Positions 31,987-46,900 of a stretch of DNA of 64,000 nucleotides are shown piece by piece. A program made the translations under genes and the position numbers. The stretch is from Mesostigma viride (taxonomy: Eukaryota; Streptophyta; Mesostigmatophyceae; Mesostigmatales; Mesostigmataceae): NCBI GenBank assembly GCA_009746045.1, contig RPFO01000104.1, positions 3,426,534-3,490,533 on the forward strand, in the 5' to 3' direction. The notes below the pieces were generated by a model, which was given only the letters and a program-made list of their open reading frames with translations, was not told where the DNA came from and made no database searches. How positions within the stretch are numbered: position 1 is the stretch's first letter; each line of letters begins with the position of its first letter.

Positions 31987-34900
31987 TCACGCATTGGCGG
32001 GGCCACCTTGTGGGCGTTTTTCACCCTCCCCCTCCCCCTCCTCCTTCTCCTCCTCCTCCTCCTCGTCATCTGCTTGGTCCAGTATAGTGACCGCAAGCTG
32101 AGCAAGCGCGTGCAGCGTGCGCTGCACCTGCGCATGGTATTCCGGTAGCCGCTTGCGACGCAGCGCCAAGCAGCGCTGGAGGGCCTCCTCCGCCTCCTGC
32201 AAGGGGACAGATGGGCAAGCCAAGTTCTTTGTTATTATAAATGAGACTGGCATAGTACTCTATGACATGGCCCCGTGCACGGCAGGAAATGCCTCCCTCC
32301 CTCCCTCCCTCCCTCCCTCCCTCCCTCCCTCCCTCCCTCCCTCCCTCCCTCCCTCCCTCCCTCCCTCCCTCCCTCCCTCCCTCCCTCCCTCCCTCCCTCC
32401 CTCCCTCCCTCCCTCCCTCCCTCCCTCCCTCCCTCCTCCCTCCCTCCCTCCCTCCCTCCCTCCTCCCTCCCTCCCTCCCTCCCTCCCTCCCTCCCTCCCT
32501 CCCTCCTCCCTCCCTCCCTCCCTCCCTCCCTCCCTCCCTCCTCCCTCCCTCCTCCCTCCCTCCCTCCCCTCCCTCCCTCCCTCCCTCCCCCTCCCTCCCT
32601 CCCTCCCTCCCTCCCTCCCTCCCTCCCTCCCTCCCTCCCTCCCTCCCTCCCTCCTCCTCCCTCCCTCCCTCCCTCCCTCCTCCCTCCCTCCCTCCTCCCT
32701 CCCTCCCTCCCTCCCTCCCTCCCTCCCTCCCTCCCTCCTTCCATACAAGCCGGCAGCGCGCCATGTGTGTGAGACGTCAGGTACATTGCCATATGACTTT
32801 GGGCCCTGTGCATGCATTCGACTGCTTTGGTACCATCCATCTCCCCCCCTTCATCCATGCACCCATGCGCCCGCATCTGTGCTTGTGCATCTGACTATCG
32901 GTCATGCGGTGTCATTGGATCTGGTCTTGCTACGGCGCAGGCCACAACGCCTAGTGCAAAGAAACAAAAGCACCCCCTGTTAAACACAAAAAGCATAGAT
33001 CGTGTGCAGGGGCGTAACAGGAATTTCCCAAGCTACTTCACTGGTTTTCCTTCAATCAACAGAACTGCAACTGCTGCTTGAGCTATGTGTCATCACCCAC
33101 ATCTCGTCCCCCCCCCCCCTCTCTTTTCCATCTTTAAAGGACCTTTGTTACTGTTTTTGTTTTCAGGCACGACTAGGATGGCAGTACAAAGTGTCTGTTG
33201 AGACCAGCCATACAGTATATTATGTTGTTGACACGATTCCATCAACCAAGTGGGTCGGAGCGTCAAGTTATCAATTAATTGATTCATGACTGTACTGGAG
33301 ATCCTGGCAACGGCCTCATGATGACGAAGAAGGGCTATCACTTGTTAGCGTGCCAATTTGCTGCACGCATAGCTAATGCAGTGCAGGGCAGTCAGTTACG
33401 TAAGAGTTGGGTACAATATCGTGGGCATAGTCGAATGTCAATCAACTACTATCCCACCATCCACGGCACTCTCGCGTCTTGTCGAACTTCTTCACTTGAA
33501 GAAGTTCTGACTTGAAAGGCCCATGACTTGAAGAATTTTAGACAAGATGTGAGAGGTGCTACGGATGGTCACAGCGCCTGGTCTGATAGTAGTTGCTCGT
33601 CATTCGACTATGCCCACGATATGTATTGTACCCAACTCTTACGCAACTGACTGCCCTGCGCTACGTTAAGCCATGCGCACAGCAAATCGGCACATTAACA
33701 GGTGATAGCTGTGCAACACTACAATGCAGCCCTTTCCAGATGTCCGGTACAGTCTCCAATCAACTAGTGTACAACTGGCTACTCCAATCCATATAATTGC
33801 ATGAACAGTGTTGATAACATTTATTATGATATGACTGGTCTCAAAGGACACGTAGTACTGCCTGGCCACGACGACCTGGTCGTTCCTGAAAAGAAAAACA
33901 GTAATGAAGGAATCAACACAGAGCTAGTAACCCATCTTTTCAGCACAACATTCCTTACAGGGCATCCACGCAAAAATGCTAACGTTTGTCACCATCAGGG
34001 TGGCAAGAACATAAGATCCACTATCATAGCGACATACACACATGTGCGGCAATGTTGCTTCCCAGCCACTGCCTGTGTGGCAATCGTGCAACAATGCGCC
34101 AGTCTAGGACTGTGGGGTGGTCACCGAAATCCACCCGACAGCTAGGTTCACAAAAATGGCGGTGGGACCTACAGTGAACCGGCGTTCGCCCGTGTACGCG
34201 CCGGCTAGCCGTTCCCACGACGCCGCAACCTGTAAGTCCTCGGGCCCCAGCACCGCCTCCTGGTCCTTGATGAGCTGGCGGTAGACCGCGGCCGCCTCGG
34301 GAAAGGCCTGCCGGTGCAGCAGCAGCGCGCCAAGCCCGTGCCGTGCCATTAACACCTGGCGACCGCAACCGGTGGGCGCGACCCGCATGGGCCAAGCATG
34401 GCAGGTGCGACACGCAGTAAGCGCAGTACCAAGAGCACGCATCAGATTAGATAAGATTAGATAAGATTAGATCCAAGCAGATGAAACTAGAGAGCGCGCA
34501 TGGGATTCTGGTTGTTAAGAACTGCGAAAAGTAGGGGCATCAGCTGCGATGGTTTATGGGCAGAAACCGCGAGTGGTGCGGCACACAGCACACGGAATAA
34601 AGGCGAGGTATAAAAGTGCGGCATCAAAGGGGAGGTGTAAAGGCAGAGCATGCATGGGTAGAAAACACGAGTGCGCGTGGCTGCCGGACGCGGAAACCTC
34701 CCCCCTTTTCCTTGCCAAGCTTAGCACACCATTGTAGAGAGAACGCATCCGATAATGTAGAGACATAACACTTGAGTGCATTACATAGCACCACAACGCA
34801 TCACAACGCATCACAACGCATCAGATAATGTAGAGACATAACACTTGAGTGCATTACATAGCACCACAACGCATCACAACGCATCAGATAATGTAGAGAC

Positions 34901-37900
34901 GTAACACTTGAGTGCATTACATAGCACCACAACGCATCACAACGCATCAGATAATGTAGAGACATAACACTTGAGTGCATTAGATAGCACCACAACGCAT
35001 TACAACGCATCAGATAATGTAGAGACGTAACACTTGAGTGCATTAGATAGCACCACGACGCATCACAACGCATCCGATAATGTAGAGACATAACACTTGA
35101 GTGCATTACATAGCACCACAACGCATCACAACGCATCAGATAATGTAGAGACATAACACTTGAGTGCATTACATAGCACCACAACGCATCACAACGCATC
35201 AGATAATGTAGAGATTTAACACTTGTGCACTCAAAATGATGGGATACAAGGGGTACAAGAGCCCCCGCCAGCACATGGTTAAAAAAAGAAGAAAAGGAGC
35301 AAATCATCGTGTTGCCGTGAAAAGAATGCAGGCCGGGCAGAGAATACAAGGGCATCAACTGCCACTTGCATACGATGCGGAAAAAACTCTGGGCATGGTA
35401 CAGGATGGTTGGTGACATGGCCCCCACCCACCCTTTTGTTCGTGGCCCCCATCGGCCCTCCCTCATTGGCCTTTACAGCCTACCCACGGCAAGAGTCATA
35501 CTAGCATGGGACGCACAACGCCCACGGCCTACTCACCACTTTGTTAGTGCCTCCCACCAACCTTGAACATCAATTTGACCAGCCCCTGTGTACAATGGAT
35601 AAAAATGGCGGCATCCATTGCGCCCACCCACCTTTCACTTAAGCGTCCCCACCCACTTCCTCCTAGATTTCGACCCAGCGAGGGTGTGGAAGCAACAAAT
35701 GGTGCCGACTGCCCACCCGCCGCCTAGTTGATGCCCCCCGCCCCCCACCATCCACCCCCCTTTGTCAAACGATTAATGCCCAAAACGCCCAACCACCTTC
35801 TTGTTGGCCCCTCTGGATCCCCCCCCCCCACCTCAGGGCGCTTACAGCCGAACCACAGCGAGAGAAATCCTGGCAAGAGACGTACAACACCCTTGGCCCA
35901 CCAACCTCCTCGTTGGTGCCCCCCGCGCGGCTGTCCATGATGTCCAGCACACGGAAGAAGAGCTCTTCCGCTTCAGCGGCCGGTGACGGTGTGTTTGGCG
36001 CTGCCGGCGATTAGCACCAGATGTGTACGAAGGAAAAGAGGGTAGAAGAAGACAAAAAATAGACAGTATGAAGACGATTAGAGAAAATGATGAAAGAAGA
36101 AGATTAAGCAGAAGAGGAGAGAAGAAGATAAAAAGACAGGAAGAAGAGGACAGAAATGAGGAGAGAAGAATGGACAGAAGAAGAAGAAGACGAAGGCATT
36201 GGGCCAATGTGAGATTAGATATGAGGCGATGTACAGCAGGATGGGAGGGGCATTACTCCAAAACGGCATGCACAGCACTCAGAGAGTCATGATTGGGGGA
36301 GAGACCGAGGCCACATGGAACAAGTCAGAAGGAAATACAGGGGAGAGGCCAGCATTCCTGAAGGCAGGGGGGAGAGCACAGGCAGGAGCGCAACCGAGAG
36401 GCTTGCACTTCATTACTTAGCAAGAAAGAAACCTCATCCTTAACTCTGAAACATTCTTTAATAAGGGAATTCCCTAGCTGGTAGCTGAAAAAGTGACAAA
36501 GCGAGAAGCGTTGGTGACAAAGCCACATCTGTCACCAACCAGAGAGGGAGGCCTCGCACGCCTCATGCCATGTGCCGAGGGCGGAAAGGACTCCCCAATC
36601 CCCGCCATCCGGCACAAAGGCGGAAAGGCTTCCCCGCCATCCGGAAACATTATTCTAAAAAGCTCAATATAAAAAATAAAATTCTCCAACGAAGCTCAAA
36701 AGCGGAAACAAAAACAAATAATAGTAGTATCGATAATGTAGCTCTATGAACCGCAACCATGGCGCTCACCACCGGATGCCGACGCAGGTGCCTTGGCAGC
36801 GGCCAGCGCGACGCCCGGCTTGCGCACGAGCAAGGTGGCAAGGCAATTGATTGCGCGGCACCGCTGCAGGTGCCACTCGCCTTGCCCGCACTCCTCCATG
36901 AGGGAGATGCCCCGACGCAGCAGACTCTCGACTTGGGCAATGCCCTCGGAGAGCTCGGCTGCAAGGGAGACGGGGCAGTTGGATAAGCTCATGAGATAAG
37001 AAAGCACATACGAGCAGCTTTTCGACTTCAGGGCAGTGCCCTCAGTGAGCTCTGCTGCGGGGGAGGAGGGGCAATACATGAAGCGGTCTGAAATGAAAAT
37101 ATATAATTAACTTCTTCACTTGGGCAATGCTCTTGGACCGGTTGGTTGCCAAGGAAACGGGGTGGTAATACGAGAGAAAACGAAACATGATACAGAAGAC
37201 AAGGGGGTTCTCGACCCAATTATAGTGGACGATCACTGTAGCCAATCACAGTACATGATTCAAGTAGACGATAAAGTGTTGCACTTGTCCCTAAGCAGCA
37301 TCCAAAACAGTGATGCGCCGGACCCACACGCCTTTAGTACAACCACAGCAGAATAATCCAGGAAAGAGATAATTGAATCGTTGAATCAATCAATAGTTAA
37401 CTGAACCATCGAATCCATGAGCAGGGGCCAAGGAACATATATAAGTACAACAACTGCAGCAAAAAAAATAGGGCAGAAGATGTACTGATTATAATTCACG
37501 AGCAGCCGCCAAAAAAAGTCCTCCTATCAGCCAATGTTAGGAAGGAAGCCAAGGAACAGAATAGAAGGGAATCGAAGAAATAGAATAGAAAGGAAGCCAA
37601 GGAACAGAATAGGAAGGAGGCCCCCATCTGCTCACCTGCGCTCATCGGCTTGCCCTCGCCTCCGCTGCCCGCCCCCCCGCTCGTGAGCGCGCACCACCGG
37701 TACCACCCGAGCGCGCACGAGGCCTTGGCCTGCGCGAGCGGGTCCCCCGCCTCCTCGGCCGCACGAAGCATCCCTGACGCTCCTTCCGCCAGCCGCCCCG
37801 CGTCCACACGCGCCACCAGGACCAGGTACCCTGCGTACAGCAGGTCCAGGAACGACCACAAACCCGTGGCCTTCTGCGCAAAGAAGCTGATCCGGAGCGC

Positions 37901-40900
37901 GCACGCGCGGGGGTCCTCTGCGTCCGGCGGCGCGTACGGCTCGTGGGCGCTCGACCAGGACTTGGACAGGCTGCCGGCGCCACCTGGCGGCGTGACGGAC
38001 GACTGCCGGATCACATTCCCGACCGGCAAGGAAGACTCGGACGACACCCTGCCCGCATTGTCATCTGTCTTGTCGACGCTCTCCACTGGAGCAGGCTGGT
38101 CCACGCCTGCTTCTTCCAAAGCCCCGCCGACGTCCTTGCCCTGGGCTCCCGCCGCTGACGTCGCACCTCCCGCGCTGTTCACGTCCTTGCCTCCCGGGCC
38201 CGAGAGCCCCGGCGCGGTCCCCAAGCTTGATGTGCCCACCGCCGCAGGGGGGTTATTGCTGGCGTCTGCCCCCCGGTTCCCACGTTTCGAGCTCGGGGCC
38301 TTGGACCAGCCCAGCTGGCGGATGATCCAGGGACCGTCCTCAGAGGGCGCCTCGGGGCCCTTGGTCACGAGGTGCCACCACGCCTGGTCGCTGAACATGC
38401 ACGAGGTGAGCGGGATCTGCTGCAGCTCGGCCCAGGAGAGCACCATCTCGATGTAGTGCGCACAGCGGTCAAGCAGGTAGAGCGCGCCGAGCGGCGACGT
38501 GCACGAGTACATCACGCTCGCGCGGTGGATCAAGCAAGAGACGCCCGTGACGGTGCCGCAGCGGACCTGGTCCACGAAGAATGCGTTGTGGGGATCGCTG
38601 GGTCGAGCCTGGCTCAGGATCACGCGCCCGCGCGCGGCGCTGCCGCTGCTTCCAAACAGGTCCCCATCCTGCGAGTGTCCCAGCGCGGCCGCCCCCATGG
38701 CTGCACCGCCGAGAGCCGTCACCGCCGACGACGACGACGCGGCCACCGACGCTTGTGCTTGCGCCGCCACAACCGAGGGAGTGGCACCGCCGGGAGGCAA
38801 TCCGTCGGAAGAGGCCAGGTGGGCATGATTTGAGAGTGTGTGGCCCGCGCCGGCGCCGGTGCGGGGGGAATTTTGCGGCGATGAGTGCGTGTATCCCTGC
38901 TCAAGCAGGGCCTCCAGGGTCACCTGGCGGACGAGGGACGGGAGCCAGAAGCGACCATTCAGCGCGTCCTCCTGCCGGGGCGGGGGAGAAGAAAAAGAGA
39001 AAAAGAGAAAAAGAGAAAAAGAGAAAAAGAGAAAAAGAGAAAAAGAGAAAAAGAGAAAAAGAGAAAAAGAGAAAAAGAGAAAAACAGAAAAAGAGAAAAA
39101 GAGAATAACATTAGGGAAAAAAGAAGAAGGATAGCGACGGGTAAATGGATGGTTACATCCTTCCCTCCTGAGGGGGGGGGGGAGGTAAAAGAAGAGGTTC
39201 GGGATGGGTCTATGGATGGGTATGTGGATGGGTACATTGACAGGCATGTTCATGGGTATATTGACGGTTACGCTGGTGGGTGTATTCGTTGGTCTATCGA
39301 TGGTGGGTGTATTCGTGGCTCTATCGATGGTGGGTGTATTCGTGGGTCTATCGATGGTGGGTGTATTCGTGGGTCTATCGCTCGTGGGTGTATTCATGGG
39401 TCTATCGATGGTGGGTGTATTCGTGGGTCTATCGATGGTGGGTGTATTCGTGGGTCTATCGATGGTGGGTGTATTCATGGGTCTATCGATGGTGGGTGTA
39501 TTCGTGGGTCTATCGGTGGTGGGTGTATTCGTGGGTCTATCGATGGTGGGTGTATTCATGGGTCTATCGATGGTGGGTGTATTCGTGGGTCTATCGATGG
39601 TGGGTGTATTCGTGGGTCTATCGATGGTGGGTGTATTCATGGGTCTATCGATGGTGGGTGTATTCGTGGGTCTATCGATGGTGGGTGTATTCGTGGGTCT
39701 ATCGATGGTGGGTGTATTCGTGGGTCTATCGCTGGTGGGTGTATTCGTTGGTCTATCGATGGTGGGTGTATTCGTTGGTCTATCGATGGTGGGTGTATTC
39801 ATGGGTCTATCGATGGTGGGTGTATTCGTGGGTCTATCGCTGGTGGGTGTATTCATGGGTCTATCGCTGGTGGGTGTATTCGTGGGTCTATCGCTGGTGG
39901 GTGTATTCATGGGTCTATCAATGGTGGGTGTATTCGTGGCTCTATCGCTGGTGGGTGCATTCGTGGCTCTATCGATGGTGGGTGTATTCGTGGGTCTATC
40001 GATGGTGGGTGTATTCGTGGCTCTATCGATGGTGGGTGTATTCGTGGCTCTATCGATGGTGGGTGTATTTGTTGGTCTATCGATGGTGGGTGTATTCATG
40101 GGTCTATCGATGGTGGGTGTATTCGTGGGTCTATCACTGGTGGGTGTATTCGTGGGTCTATCGATGGTGGGTGTATTCGTGGGTCTATCGATGGTGGGTG
40201 TATTCGTGGGTCTATCGATGGTGGGTGCATTCGTGGCTCTATCGATGGTGGGTGTATTCGTTGGTCTATCGATGGTGGGTGTATTCGCTGGTCTATCGAT
40301 GGTGGGTGTATTCTTTGGTCTATCGCTGAACTGGGGATGACAGGGGCTAATAGAAGATACACCGTTCGCCCGCAGCAACCATTCAACGATACCATTAACG
40401 AGCACGGGTCTACGGCTGCGCAAGGACGTTGGACGGTGACAATGGTGGCGCAACTACACCGTTCACCCACAGCAACCCATGATGACGCCAGTTACGACAG
40501 CTTTCCCCCGCAGCAACCAATGATGGGGGGGGGGGAACCGACGACACCAGGGAAGGAACTCACCTGCAGCAGTCAGCGCTAGCAACGATGAGCAGATCGT
40601 AAGCCGTACAACATAGCAACTAGACGAGCCCACAGTAGCCCACAGTAGCCCACAGTAGCCCACAGTAGCCCACAGTAGCCCACAGTAGCCCACAGTAGCC
40701 CACAGTAGCCCACAGTAGCCCACAGTAGCCCACAGTAGCCCACAGTAGCCCACAGTAGCCCACAGTAGCCCACAGTAGCCCACAGCAGCCCACAGCAGCC
40801 CACAGTAGCCCACAGTAGCCCACAGTAGCCCACAGTAGCCCACAGCAGCCCGCAGTAGCCCACATCAGCCCACAGTAGCCCACAGTAGCCCACATCAGCC

Positions 40901-43900
40901 CACAGTAGCCCACAGTAGCCCACATCAGCCCACAGTAGCCCACATCAGCCCACAGTAGCCCACAGTAGCCCACATCAGCCCACAGTAGCCCACAGTAGCC
41001 CACAGTAGCCCACAGTAGCCCACAGTAGCCCACAGCAGCCCACAGCAGCCCACAGTAGCCCACAGTAGTCCATAGCAGCCCACAGCAGCCCACAGTAGCC
41101 CACAGTAGCCCACAGTAGCCCACAGTAGCCCACAGCAGCCCACAGCAGCCCACAGTAGCCCACAGTAGCCCACAGTAGCCCACAGTAGCCCACATCAGCC
41201 CACAGTAGCCCACATCAGCCCACATCAGCCCACAGTAGCCCACTATACGTCCCCACACTCACCCGCACCAACCCGCGCGCAACCAGCCGCCGCAACAGCG
41301 CCAGCGCCCGTGACGGCAGGCTGTAGCACCCCGCCACAACGTTCGCCTCCGCCTGGGTGAAGTGGCCAGGGAGGTGGCTGATCGCGTCAAGGCACGTGCG
41401 GCTGTCCATGTCCAATGCGTCCACGCACATGCGGACCACCCGCCGCATCTTGCGACGGTTGTCTGCCGCGGCCGCCACCGCCGCGGCCGCTGACGGCGCC
41501 GCTGCCCCGGGGTCCCCTGCCGTGAATGACAGGGAGCTGGCCAGGGGGGCTGGGGGGGATGACGATGGCATTCCTGTCGCCGCCGCGACGGCCTGGGTGT
41601 CAACTTCGACCGTCCATGGGTTCGCGGTGCCGCTCCCGCCGCTGGTGTCGATGCCGGCCGGATGAATGCCCCCGCCGCCCCCAGGATTACCATCCGTGCG
41701 GCTATTACTGGCATTGTTGTTGCTATTCGCGAGGGCGAGCGCGCGCTCGACGGTGATGCTGCCCCACCCGATCGCCGCGCCGAGGCAATGCACTGACGTG
41801 GCGTGCGTGCCGCAGACCCCCCTCACGAGCGCGCGCGCCTGCGACGTGGTCACGCTCACCCCTTGATCCACGGGGACGGAGCGCAGCAGCAACCGCGTGG
41901 CGTCGTCCTCGGAAAGCGGCTTGACCTCGTGGACGAGGAAAGAGATGCTGGCAGACGCGCACGCGGCGCCCCATTCCGCCCGCATCCCCGCAAGCGTGCC
42001 TCCCCTTCCACCCCCACCATGCACTGCCGCCGATGACGGTGCCGGGTGCGCGTGAGCGCCAGACGAGGTTCCTGTGTGGCCACTCATGGGAGGAGCCCCA
42101 CCAGACTCTGCCGACAACGCCGGGGGATCGGCCGGATGGTTCCCGCTGGCATCATGCTGACCTGCCGCCCCGTTGGCGCCAACACTGCTGGCATCTGCCC
42201 CAGCCACTCCCCCCACCCCCCCAATGGTGACCGCGGCGCACGACCCGTCCATATCGCTCCCTGGCCAGCACGCGAGCACCTGCAGGTTGCCACGGGCTTC
42301 CCGCACGACACGCACAAGCACCGTCCTCACGATTGCCAGCTGGTCGCGCGACAGCCCTTGAAGGCCATGGACGACGAGGCCCACGCGGCCCCGGTCCACC
42401 CATGGCGCGGGCCCACGCTGTCGCCCGATGCTATCCCCCGCCACCGAGCGGCCCGCCGTGCTCCCCGCCTGGGAGTGGTCGTCGGCGAGGGGCGTATTGT
42501 TGGCGGTCGCGACCGGGGCCGCGTTGTCTGCCGCCGGGGAAGAAACCCCAGGCTCTGCTGCCGTCACGGCCCCCGTGGCCGGGGAGCCTGTTCCCACAGC
42601 TGTCGCGGCGCCTTGCACGGGGTTGCCATCGGAAAAAGAAGGCTTGAGGTCGACGTCCACTTGTGACGCGGACGCGGAGGATGCTGGTGCTACCACCCCG
42701 GCACTCGCGCTGGCCTGCATTTCGTACAGTGGTCTTGCCCCCCCGGGCAGCAAGGAAGACGAGGAGGACGAGGAACCCTGCGTGGAGAGCCCAAGGCCTC
42801 CGGCGCCACTCTTCTCATTATCGCTGGCAGCACCGGAAGAAGCGGTGGCCGAGCCAGCCTGATTCTTGTTGTTGTTACGGGCGGGCTCCCCCCACGGAGC
42901 CGCCCCAGTGATCAGCAGCTCCGATAGGAGCGCGTAGACCGCGTCCCGACCCCGCTGCGGGACCAGGAGGCCCAACGCGTGGCCGATGCGGCGAGCCACC
43001 CCTTCCTCGTCGGTCACCCCGCAGATATGGGCGGAGTAGACCGCGGACCAATGGGCATCGTACAGGTGGAGTGACCGCGCGGCCGCCACCGCCACGGAGA
43101 GCTTGCCCACGCCTTGTGCGCCCGTGACGAGTGTAACAAGGCCGGCATCCCCTGCCGCGATGATGCCGCGGCGGATGGTGGCCACCTGCGTGAGTGGAGG
43201 TGGAGGCCGCGGCAGTGAGGGTGATGGGGCCGTGGCGGCAGGAGGCATGGGGTGGTGGCGGTGGCGATAAGGGTGATGGGTTGGTGGTGGCAGAAGGTGA
43301 TGTGAAGGCCGGCGCAGTTGGCGTAGGGCAGTGCGCAGGGGCACATGTGAATTGAAAGGGGCAGTACGTGTTTGCACGTGTGCAGGAATGCATGGCAGTG
43401 GCGGCAGTCACGTGGGAGGTGGGTAGTAGGCTTGGAGTAGGACAGGAGCAGCAGCACTAGACATGGGGCAGTGTGCTCGCGGGCACATGTGAGCTAGATT
43501 AGACCGTGAATGACGAGACATGACGAATGGCATGAGTGGGAGTATGTCGCAACCTTGTGCGCGTCACAATTACAAAAACAAACAGGAAACACAAAAAAAC
43601 GACCGACCGACCTACCGACCGACCGACCGACCGACCGACCGACCGACCGACCGACCGACCGACCGACCGACCGACCGACCGACCGACCGACCGACCGACC
43701 GACCGACCGACCGACCGACCGACCTACCGACCGACCGACCGACCGACCGACCGACCGACCGACCGACCGACCGACCGACCGACCGACCGACCGACCGACC
43801 GACCGACCGACCGACCGACCGACCGACCGACCGACCGACCGACCGACCGACCGACCGACCGACCGACCGACCGACCGACCGACCGACCGACCAAAACAAC

Positions 43901-46900
43901 AAACAAACACAAACAAATAATTGGGCAAGCAGACACATACTAAAAAGATCAGCTCGTTGGTTGGCCTCACCTGGTCCGACCGGCCGATCACCTGCGCCCC
44001 CCCCACAGCGTGCGGCCCAACAAGCAGGCCCCACAGCGACGCCTGCGGGGGGACCTGGTGCTCCGCCGCCACCAACGCCTCCACTTCCGCGCGCGTGGGC
44101 GAGAGCGACTTGACGAGCGCGAGGCGGGGGGGTGGGGTTGCGGCGACATTATCATTGCTATAATAAGCATTCACGGCATCGTTAGTGGCAGCAATGGCGG
44201 CCCCTCCTTTCTCCGCCGATTGCCTCCCGCCCACTGGGGTCAGATCGGTCGAGCTCCTCCAGGAACCATCACGCGCGGCTGATTTGTCGAGCGACAAGTC
44301 AACGGAATCCGACGCCCCCGAACACGCCAGCAGTGTGACGGCAGACAGGATGCTCATGCCGGGCGGGAACGCAAAATCCAGCTCCCACGGGGTGACGACG
44401 CGCTCACAGGCGAGCGCGCCCCCGTGGCCGCGCGTGCGCCGGCATAAGCGGTCCTGGAATCGGCGGCGCGAGGCGGTGGACCATACCAGCGGGTCGATCT
44501 GGGAAGGCAGGTTGCCGGGCAGAGCGTGGGGGAACACGCGCCAGAAGTGGTCCCAACTGACCTTCTCGAAACTGGTGGGGCGGCGGGGTGTGCATTGGGG
44601 AACCCCATTTGGGGGTGGACGGGCGGGCAGGGGGGAGGTGGGACGAGGATGAGGCAACGAGATAGGCATTAATAGCAACCTTCATTTTATCTACTTTACT
44701 TTAATATAAATGAGGGGTGCTGAAACGGGGATCTCACACAACGTATCCTTTCGGGGGGCGAGTTCCTTGGGCAAGGAAGCAAGGAAGACACCTGAAATCA
44801 TCCCGCTCCCCCGCTTAAGACACACAAGGATACAAACATACACACTAACAAATACAAGCGGAAGAAATGCAAAAGCTAGAGACCTAGTGCGGGCTGGCAC
44901 ATGCCATAGCGTGGCCCGTGTCGCGTACTACGGCAGGTGCTCACGCGCCAACCTGCACACACAATCAGCCCATCTCATGCACGCAAGTGCACACGTGACC
45001 CACCATGATACATCTGGTGACTGATGCCGGCACACGCCCCATCCAATGTGCTGCAGGTGCATTGGCGCAAACGCGCACACACGAGCAGCCCTCACGCTGG
45101 CCACGTGGGGAGGCTTTCTGCCTTTTGTAGAGCATGATCCTTCATCAATCAAGCAAGCCATGCCAGCAAGCAAGCAAGCCATGCCAGCAAGCAAGCAAGC
45201 CATGCCAGCAAGCAAGCAAGCCATGCCAGCGAGCAAGCAAGCCATGCCAGCGAGCAAGCAAGCCATGCCAGCAAGCAAGCAAGCCATGCCAGCGAGCAAG
45301 CAAGCCAGGCCAGCAAGCAAGCAAGCCATGCCAGCAAGCAAGCAAGCCATGCCAGCAAGCAAGCAAGCCAGGCCAGCAAGCAAGCAAGCCATGCCAGCGA
45401 GCAAGCAAGCCATGCCAGCAAGCAAGCAAGCCATGCCAGCAAGCAAGCAAGCCATGCCAGCAAGCAAGCAAGCCATGCCAGCAAGCAAGCAAGCCATGCC
45501 AGCAAGCAAGCAAGCCATGCCAGCAAGCAAGCAAGCCATGCCAGCAAGCAAGCAAGCCATGCCAGCAAGCAAGCAAGCCATGCCAGCAAGCAAGCAAGCC
45601 ATGCCAGCAAGCAAGCAAGCCATGCCAGCAAGCAAGCAAGCCATGCCAGCAAGCAAGCAAGCCATGCCAGCAAGCAAGCAAGCCATGCCAGCAAGCAACC
45701 AAGCCATGCCAGCAAGCAAGCAAGCCATGCCAGCAAGCAAGCAAGCCATGCCAGCAAGCAAGCAAGCCATGCCAGCAAGCAAGCAAGCCATGCCAGCAAG
45801 CAAGCAAGCCATGCCAGCAAGCAAGCAAGCCATGCCAGCAAGCAAGCAAGCCATGCCAGCAAGCAAGCAAGCCATGCCAGCAAGCAAGCAAGCCATGCCA
45901 GCAAGCAAGCAAGCCATGCCAGCAAGCAAGCAAGCCATGCCAGCAAGCAAGCAAGCCATGCCAGCAAGCAAGCAAGCCATGCCAGCAAGCAAGCAAGCCA
46001 TGCCAGCAAGCAAGCAAGCCATGCCAGCGAGCAAGCAAGCCATGCCAGCAAGCAAGCAAGCCATGCCAGCAAGCAAGCAAGCCATGCCAGCGAGCAAGCA
46101 AGCCATGCCAGCAAGCAAGCAAGCCATGCCAGCAAGCAAGCAAGCCATGCCAGCACACACGCCCCACGCCACACACTGCAGATGTGCCCCAGAACGTGCG
46201 CAAGCAACCAGCAATGTGCGCAGGCAACCACCATCGTGCGCAAGCAACCAGCAACGTGCGCAAGCAACCACCCACACGCCCCATCCCACGTACTGCAGGT
46301 GCTCGCGCCAGAACGTGCGCAGCGTGAGGTGGCGGATGATGTACTCGGGTCCTGACCGCCCCTGCTTCAGTTCCTGCACCTTTGCGTCTTCCAGAAGCTC
46401 CGCGTAGAACGCCTCCTTGGTCAGCGACGCATCCTGAAATCGCGCGGAATGTGTGTATGTTGGGGGGGGGGGGGGGGGAGGGGCGGAGGAAGGAGGGGAG
46501 GGAGGCGGTCAGACACGCGACCTGTTGGCAGTGAGCATGTGTTGGGTTGGGTTGGATTGTGGGAGATTGTTTTGAGTGGTGGGTTTTGGGTTATAAGTGT
46601 GTATATGTGGTGGTGGTGGTGGTGGTGGTGGTGGTGGTGGTGGTGGTGGTGGTGGTGGTGGTGGTGGTGGTGGTGGTGGTGGTGGTGGTGGTGGTGGTGG
46701 TGGTGGTGGTGGTGGTGGTGGTGGTGGTGGTGGTGGTGGTGGCGGCGGCGGCGGCGCAGCGGCGGCGGTGGCAGCGGGGCTGTTGGTGTTGGTGTTGGTG
46801 TTGGTGTTGGTGTTGGTGTTGGTGTTGGTGTTGGTGTTGGTGTTGGTGTTGGTGTTGGTGTTGGTGTTGGAAGGTGGTGGTGATGGCGGCGGATGTGGTT

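Noticed and set aside
32066-32983. SLPP / EGGR repeat proteins over (CCCT)n
   Set aside because: Simple-sequence artefact inside the E9-E10 intron.
39204-40582. Long open frames of 350-985 codons over the 27-bp array on both strands
   Set aside because: The repeat unit is a multiple of three without stops, and the array lies between phase-matched exons E5 and E6; the frames run through clear splice sites.
45147-46156. Possible CRISPR array
   Set aside because: The units are contiguous with no unique spacers, and the context is a eukaryotic intron.
45046-46407. Long open frames (SKQAMPA or HGLLACW repeats)
   Set aside because: Produced by the 21-bp minisatellite. Both strands and several frames are open at once, which is typical of repeats and not of genes.
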